DNA from: JANYCG01 sp031386665
Lineage (GTDB): Bacteria; Pseudomonadota; Gammaproteobacteria; Burkholderiales; Burkholderiaceae_C
Direction: 5' to 3'
DNA: 64,000 nt
NCBI GenBank assembly: GCA_031386665.1
Contig: JANNCN010000023.1
Coordinates: 1 to 64,000, forward strand
Shown here: piece by piece, positions 61,184 through 64,000 of the stretch
Layout of the letters: each line of letters starts with the position of its first letter
How positions within the stretch are numbered: the first letter of the stretch is position 1
Translations under genes and position numbers: made by a program
The notes under the pieces: generated by a model
Database searches by the model: none
Told to the model about the DNA's origin: nothing
What the model saw: only the letters and a program-made list of their open reading frames with translations

Positions 61184-64000
61184 CGACCCCTGACCCTGAC
61201 TCGAACCCAGCCGCCAACGCCATCCAGATCATCAACGCCAAAGAGCACAACCTCAAGTCTTTGAGCGTCAACATTCCACGCGGCAAATTCAACGTGGTCA
61301 CGGGGGTGAGCGGCTCGGGAAAGTCCACCCTGGCGTTTGACATTTTGTTCAACGAAGGTCAGCGCCGCTATTTGGAGTCGCTCAATGCCTACGCCCGCAG
61401 CATCGTGCAACCTGCGGGCAGGCCTGAAGTTGACGCGGTGTACGGCATTCCGCCAACGGTGGCAATAGAGCAGCGGCTGTCTCGCGGCGGGCGCAAAAGT
61501 ACGGTCGGCACCACCACCGAGGTGTGGCACTTTTTGCGCCTGCTGTATGTGAAGCTGGGCACCCAGCATTGCATTCACGATGGCGCTGCCGTGGCCCCCC
61601 AAACGCCTGACAGCATCGCCGCGCAACTTCTCAAAAGCTTTCGGGGGCAGCACATTGGTTTGCTGAGTCCGTTGGTGATGAACCGCAAAGGCGTGTACAC
61701 AGAACTGGCCGACTGGGCGCGCCCGCGCGGCTTCACCCACCTGCGGGTGGATGGCAACTTTTTGCCCACCACCAATTTCCCGCGCATTGATCGCTTCAAA
61801 GAACACACGATTGAGCTGCCTGTGGCCAGTTTTGACGTGCTGCCTGACAAAGAATCGCGTCTGCGCGAAGCACTGGCCAGTGCTCTGGTGCATGGTAAGG
61901 GCGTTGTGCATGTGCTCAGCGATTTGGGTGCCCTGCGTGCGGCAATGTTGGCGGGTACGCCCACGGCTGCCGTTGGCAAGCTCGATGTTTTTTCAACCAA
62001 GAGGGCCTGCCCGGTTTGCAGCACCAGCTATGCCGAGCTGGACCCGCGCCTGTTCAGTTACAACAGCAAACATGGGTGGTGCCCAGACTGCGTGGGCACG
62101 GGCGTCAAGCTGACCAAAGAGCAGCGCAAGGTGTTCGACGACTCGGTGAAAGACGATGACAACAAGGGCCGCGAGCAAACCTTTGCCGAACCCGAGGTCG
62201 AAGATCTGGTAGATGCCGCTTGCCCCACCTGCCACGGCGCCCGCCTGAACGCCAACGCTCGTGCGGTCACATTCGCGAAAGTCGGCATCACGGACATTGC
62301 ACGTTTGAGCGTGACCGACATCCGCAAATGGGTCGAGACGCTGCAAGCGGCGGGCGGTATGTCGTCGCGCGAAACCGACATTGCCCGAGACTTGATTCCC
62401 GAGATCAAAAGCCGCCTGGCGTTTTTAGAAGAAGTTGGGCTGGGCTACCTCACGCTAGACCGTGGTGCGCCCACGTTAAGCGGTGGCGAAGCCCAGCGTA
62501 TTCGCCTAGCAGCCCAGTTGGGTAGCAACCTGCAAGGCGTGTGCTACGTGCTGGACGAGCCGACCATTGGCCTGCATGCGCGGGACAACAAAATTTTGCT
62601 GAGCGCCCTGCAAAGTTTGAGCGAAAAAGGCAACACCTTGGTGGTGGTGGAACATGATGTAGACACCATTCGCCATGCCGATCACATCATCGATATTGGC
62701 CCCAGCGCGGGCAAGCGCGGCGGGCGGCTGGTGGCCGAGGGTTCGGTGGCCGACATTCAAAACGCCGCCGAATCGCAAACTGGCCGCTACTTGCTGCACG
62801 CGATGAAGCACCCGGTGCAAGCGCGCAGAGCCGTGATCTGGCCACCAGTCGAAGTCGGTCCATTGAAATTGCGGTCAGAGCCCAAATTCGCCGCACCTTT
62901 GGTGCGCCCTTTGGGTAAAGCGCTTCGCACTTCAGCGAAATTGCGATCTGCCCCCAATTTGGCCGCCGGCGACCCCAGTTCCATCGCGGTGTCAAAACCG
63001 GCCTGGCTCACCGTTCAGTCCGCCAATTTGCACAACCTGCAGTCCGTCACCGCCAACATCCCCCTGCAGCGCCTGGTCGCCATTACGGGCGTGTCCGGCT
63101 CTGGCAAGTCAACGCTAGCCCGCGATGTGATGCTGGCCAACGTGCAAACTGCTGTTCAAAAACGCAGTACCAAAGCCGGTCGCGATGCGATTGCTGCAGG
63201 TGAAAAATTCAATTGGGTGGGCTGCCAAGGCGTCGAGGGATTTGAGGTGGTTGACCGCGTGCTCGAGGTCGATCAAACGCCAATTGGGAAAACCCCGCGC
63301 AGTTGCCCCGCCACCTACATCGGCTTTTGGGACATCATTCGCAAGCTCTTTGCCGATACGCTAGAGGCCAAAGCACGTGGCTACGCAGCTAACCGGTTCA
63401 GCTTTAACACGGGCGAAGGTCGCTGCCCGAGTTGTGAGGGCCAAGGCATTCGCACCATCGCCATGAGTTTTTTGCCCGATGTGAAAGTGCTGTGCGAAAC
63501 CTGCCGCGGCGCCCGGTTTAATCCCGAGACGCTGGCCGTCACCTGGCGCGGCAAAAACATTGGCGACGTGCTGCAAATGGAAGTTGACGAAGCGGTCGAT
63601 TTTTTTGCCGCCATGCCCAACATCGGCCATCCCGTGCAGTTGCTCAAAGACGTGGGGTTGGGGTATTTGACGTTGGGGCAACCATCGCCCACGCTGTCGG
63701 GCGGTGAAGCGCAGCGCATCAAGTTGGTGACCGAACTTAGCAAAGTGCGTGACGACATCACCAGGCGCGGCCAAAAGCCGCCGCACACCTTGTACGTGCT
63801 GGACGAGCCGACGGTGGGCCTGCACATGGCAGACGTTGAAAAGCTGATCAAAGTGCTTCACCGCCTGGTCGATGGCGGCCACAGCGTGGTGGTGATTGAG
63901 CATGACCTGGACGTCATCGCCGAAGCCGATTGGGTGATTGACTTGGGACCCGACGGTGGCAATGCGGGCGGTCAGATTGTGGCGGCAACCACGCCCGAGA
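61162..64000 (+). CDS. UvrA-like ABC ATPase, second unit (3'-truncated by window edge)
   Basis: Open frame in phase with the first unit from the codon after its stop to the window end, with no ATG, GTG or TTG before the domain core IQIINAKEHNLKSL. Candidate starts are ATT 61162 (AGGA 7 bp upstream) or CTG 61171. Motifs: GVSGSGKST near 50, the zinc segments CPVCSTSYAELDP and CPTCHGARLN, LSGGEAQRIRL, VLDEPTIGLHARD, then a second half with GVSGSGKST near 644, CPSCEGQGIRT, CETCRGARFNPETL, LSGGEAQRIKL and VLDEPTVGLHMAD. A repeat-derived stretch lies between the halves. It may be expressed by read-through, by a non-standard start, or not at all. Confidence 0.8.
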   Translation, partial: MWALPPISTPDPDSNPAANAIQIINAKEHNLKSLSVNIPRGKFNVVTGVSGSGKSTLAFDILFNEGQRRYLESLNAYARSIVQPAGRPEVDAVYGIPPTVAIEQRLSRGGRKSTVGTTTEVWHFLRLLYVKLGTQHCIHDGAAVAPQTPDSIAAQLLKSFRGQHIGLLSPLVMNRKGVYTELADWARPRGFTHLRVDGNFLPTTNFPRIDRFKEHTIELPVASFDVLPDKESRLREALASALVHGKGVVHVLSDLGALRAAMLAGTPTAAVGKLDVFSTKRACPVCSTSYAELDPRLFSYNSKHGWCPDCVGTGVKLTKEQRKVFDDSVKDDDNKGREQTFAEPEVEDLVDAACPTCHGARLNANARAVTFAKVGITDIARLSVTDIRKWVETLQAAGGMSSRETDIARDLIPEIKSRLAFLEEVGLGYLTLDRGAPTLSGGEAQRIRLAAQLGSNLQGVCYVLDEPTIGLHARDNKILLSALQSLSEKGNTLVVVEHDVDTIRHADHIIDIGPSAGKRGGRLVAEGSVADIQNAAESQTGRYLLHAMKHPVQARRAVIWPPVEVGPLKLRSEPKFAAPLVRPLGKALRTSAKLRSAPNLAAGDPSSIAVSKPAWLTVQSANLHNLQSVTANIPLQRLVAITGVSGSGKSTLARDVMLANVQTAVQKRSTKAGRDAIAAGEKFNWVGCQGVEGFEVVDRVLEVDQTPIGKTPRSCPATYIGFWDIIRKLFADTLEAKARGYAANRFSFNTGEGRCPSCEGQGIRTIAMSFLPDVKVLCETCRGARFNPETLAVTWRGKNIGDVLQMEVDEAVDFFAAMPNIGHPVQLLKDVGLGYLTLGQPSPTLSGGEAQRIKLVTELSKVRDDITRRGQKPPHTLYVLDEPTVGLHMADVEKLIKVLHRLVDGGHSVVVIEHDLDVIAEADWVIDLGPDGGNAGGQIVAATTPE
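62866..62960 (+). repeat. BIME-like inverted repeat inside the second UvrA unit
   Basis: Left AAATTGCGGTCAGAGCCC plus AAATTC (62866-62889) and right AAATTGCGATCTGCCCCC plus AATTT (62938-62960) are inverted relatives of each other and of the two units at 61099 and 61160. The 48-bp spacer contains GCGC-rich pairs. The whole 95 bp is read in frame as about 32 residues (LKLRSEPKFAAP to SAKLRSAPN) in the linker between the two ABC halves. Confidence 0.75.

Noticed and set aside
61108..61911. Minus-strand frame of 267 codons opposite the second UvrA unit
   Set aside because: The plus strand encodes an unmistakable ABC ATPase here. The minus frame has no motif and shadow-like composition.

Overview
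The window reads as chromosomal DNA of a betaproteobacterium of the order Burkholderiales, most likely family Comamonadaceae (Rhodoferax/Polaromonas-like). This rests on remembered protein family resemblance, on the gene order glyQ-glyS-gmhB-plsC-YgjP, on a liu cluster with a MerR-type regulator, and on a UvrA-like tandem gene. No database search was run. Genes are densely packed, with many ATGA, TTGA or short overlaps and frequent GTG or TTG starts. No prophage, transposase, tRNA or CRISPR array was seen.

Layout. 1-3.0 kb: 3' part of htpX, a nitronate monooxygenase and a flavin reductase-like gene. 3.2-10.7 kb: a polyol (mannitol/sorbitol) operon with binding protein, two permeases, ATPase, mannitol dehydrogenase, SDR polyol dehydrogenase and AraC regulator. 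11-16.2 kb: aldehyde dehydrogenase, FAD oxidoreductase, a vapBC pair whose toxin has an in-frame stop, and cysK. 16.2-16.6 kb: rnpB. 16.8-23.1 kb: GNAT, corC, lnt, an N-acyl-D-amino-acid deacylase-like amidohydrolase and a BASS transporter. 23.2-29.8 kb: glyQ, an intact-looking vapBC pair wedged before glyS, then glyS, gmhB, plsC and a YgjP-like metallopeptidase. 29.8-33.3 kb: a SulP-STAS-cNMP protein and an MBL hydrolase. 33.3-51.8 kb: a long leucine/isovalerate catabolic cluster (liuR, liuA, liuB, liuC, liuD, liuE) with carbonic anhydrase, aceK, thiolase, two more acyl-CoA dehydrogenases and accessory genes, including a GH10 xylanase. 51.9-56.6 kb: a two-subunit Na+/solute symporter, an MHS transporter and a 51-aa membrane protein. 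56.7-57.8 kb: two convergent related hypothetical genes. 58.0-64.0 kb: two UvrA-like units in one reading frame, the second running off the window.

How the genes work together. The polyol operon imports hexitols and oxidises them to ketoses under a linked AraC regulator. The liu genes convert isovaleryl-CoA to acetoacetate and acetyl-CoA. The thiolase and AceK (control of isocitrate dehydrogenase and so of glyoxylate shunt flux) fit with using that acetyl-CoA. A perfect 22-bp palindrome between liuR and the divergent MBL gene is the likely LiuR operator.

The most notable non-coding structure is a dispersed intergenic repeat of about 60-70 bp, present six times. Each copy is followed on the same side, 25-65 bp away, by a palindrome able to form a terminator-like hairpin. 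Three of these palindromes are the same 26-bp sequence. A separate BIME-like inverted-repeat element occurs twice in the UvrA-like region. One copy supplies the stop codon that separates two in-frame UvrA units, and the other lies in frame inside the second unit.
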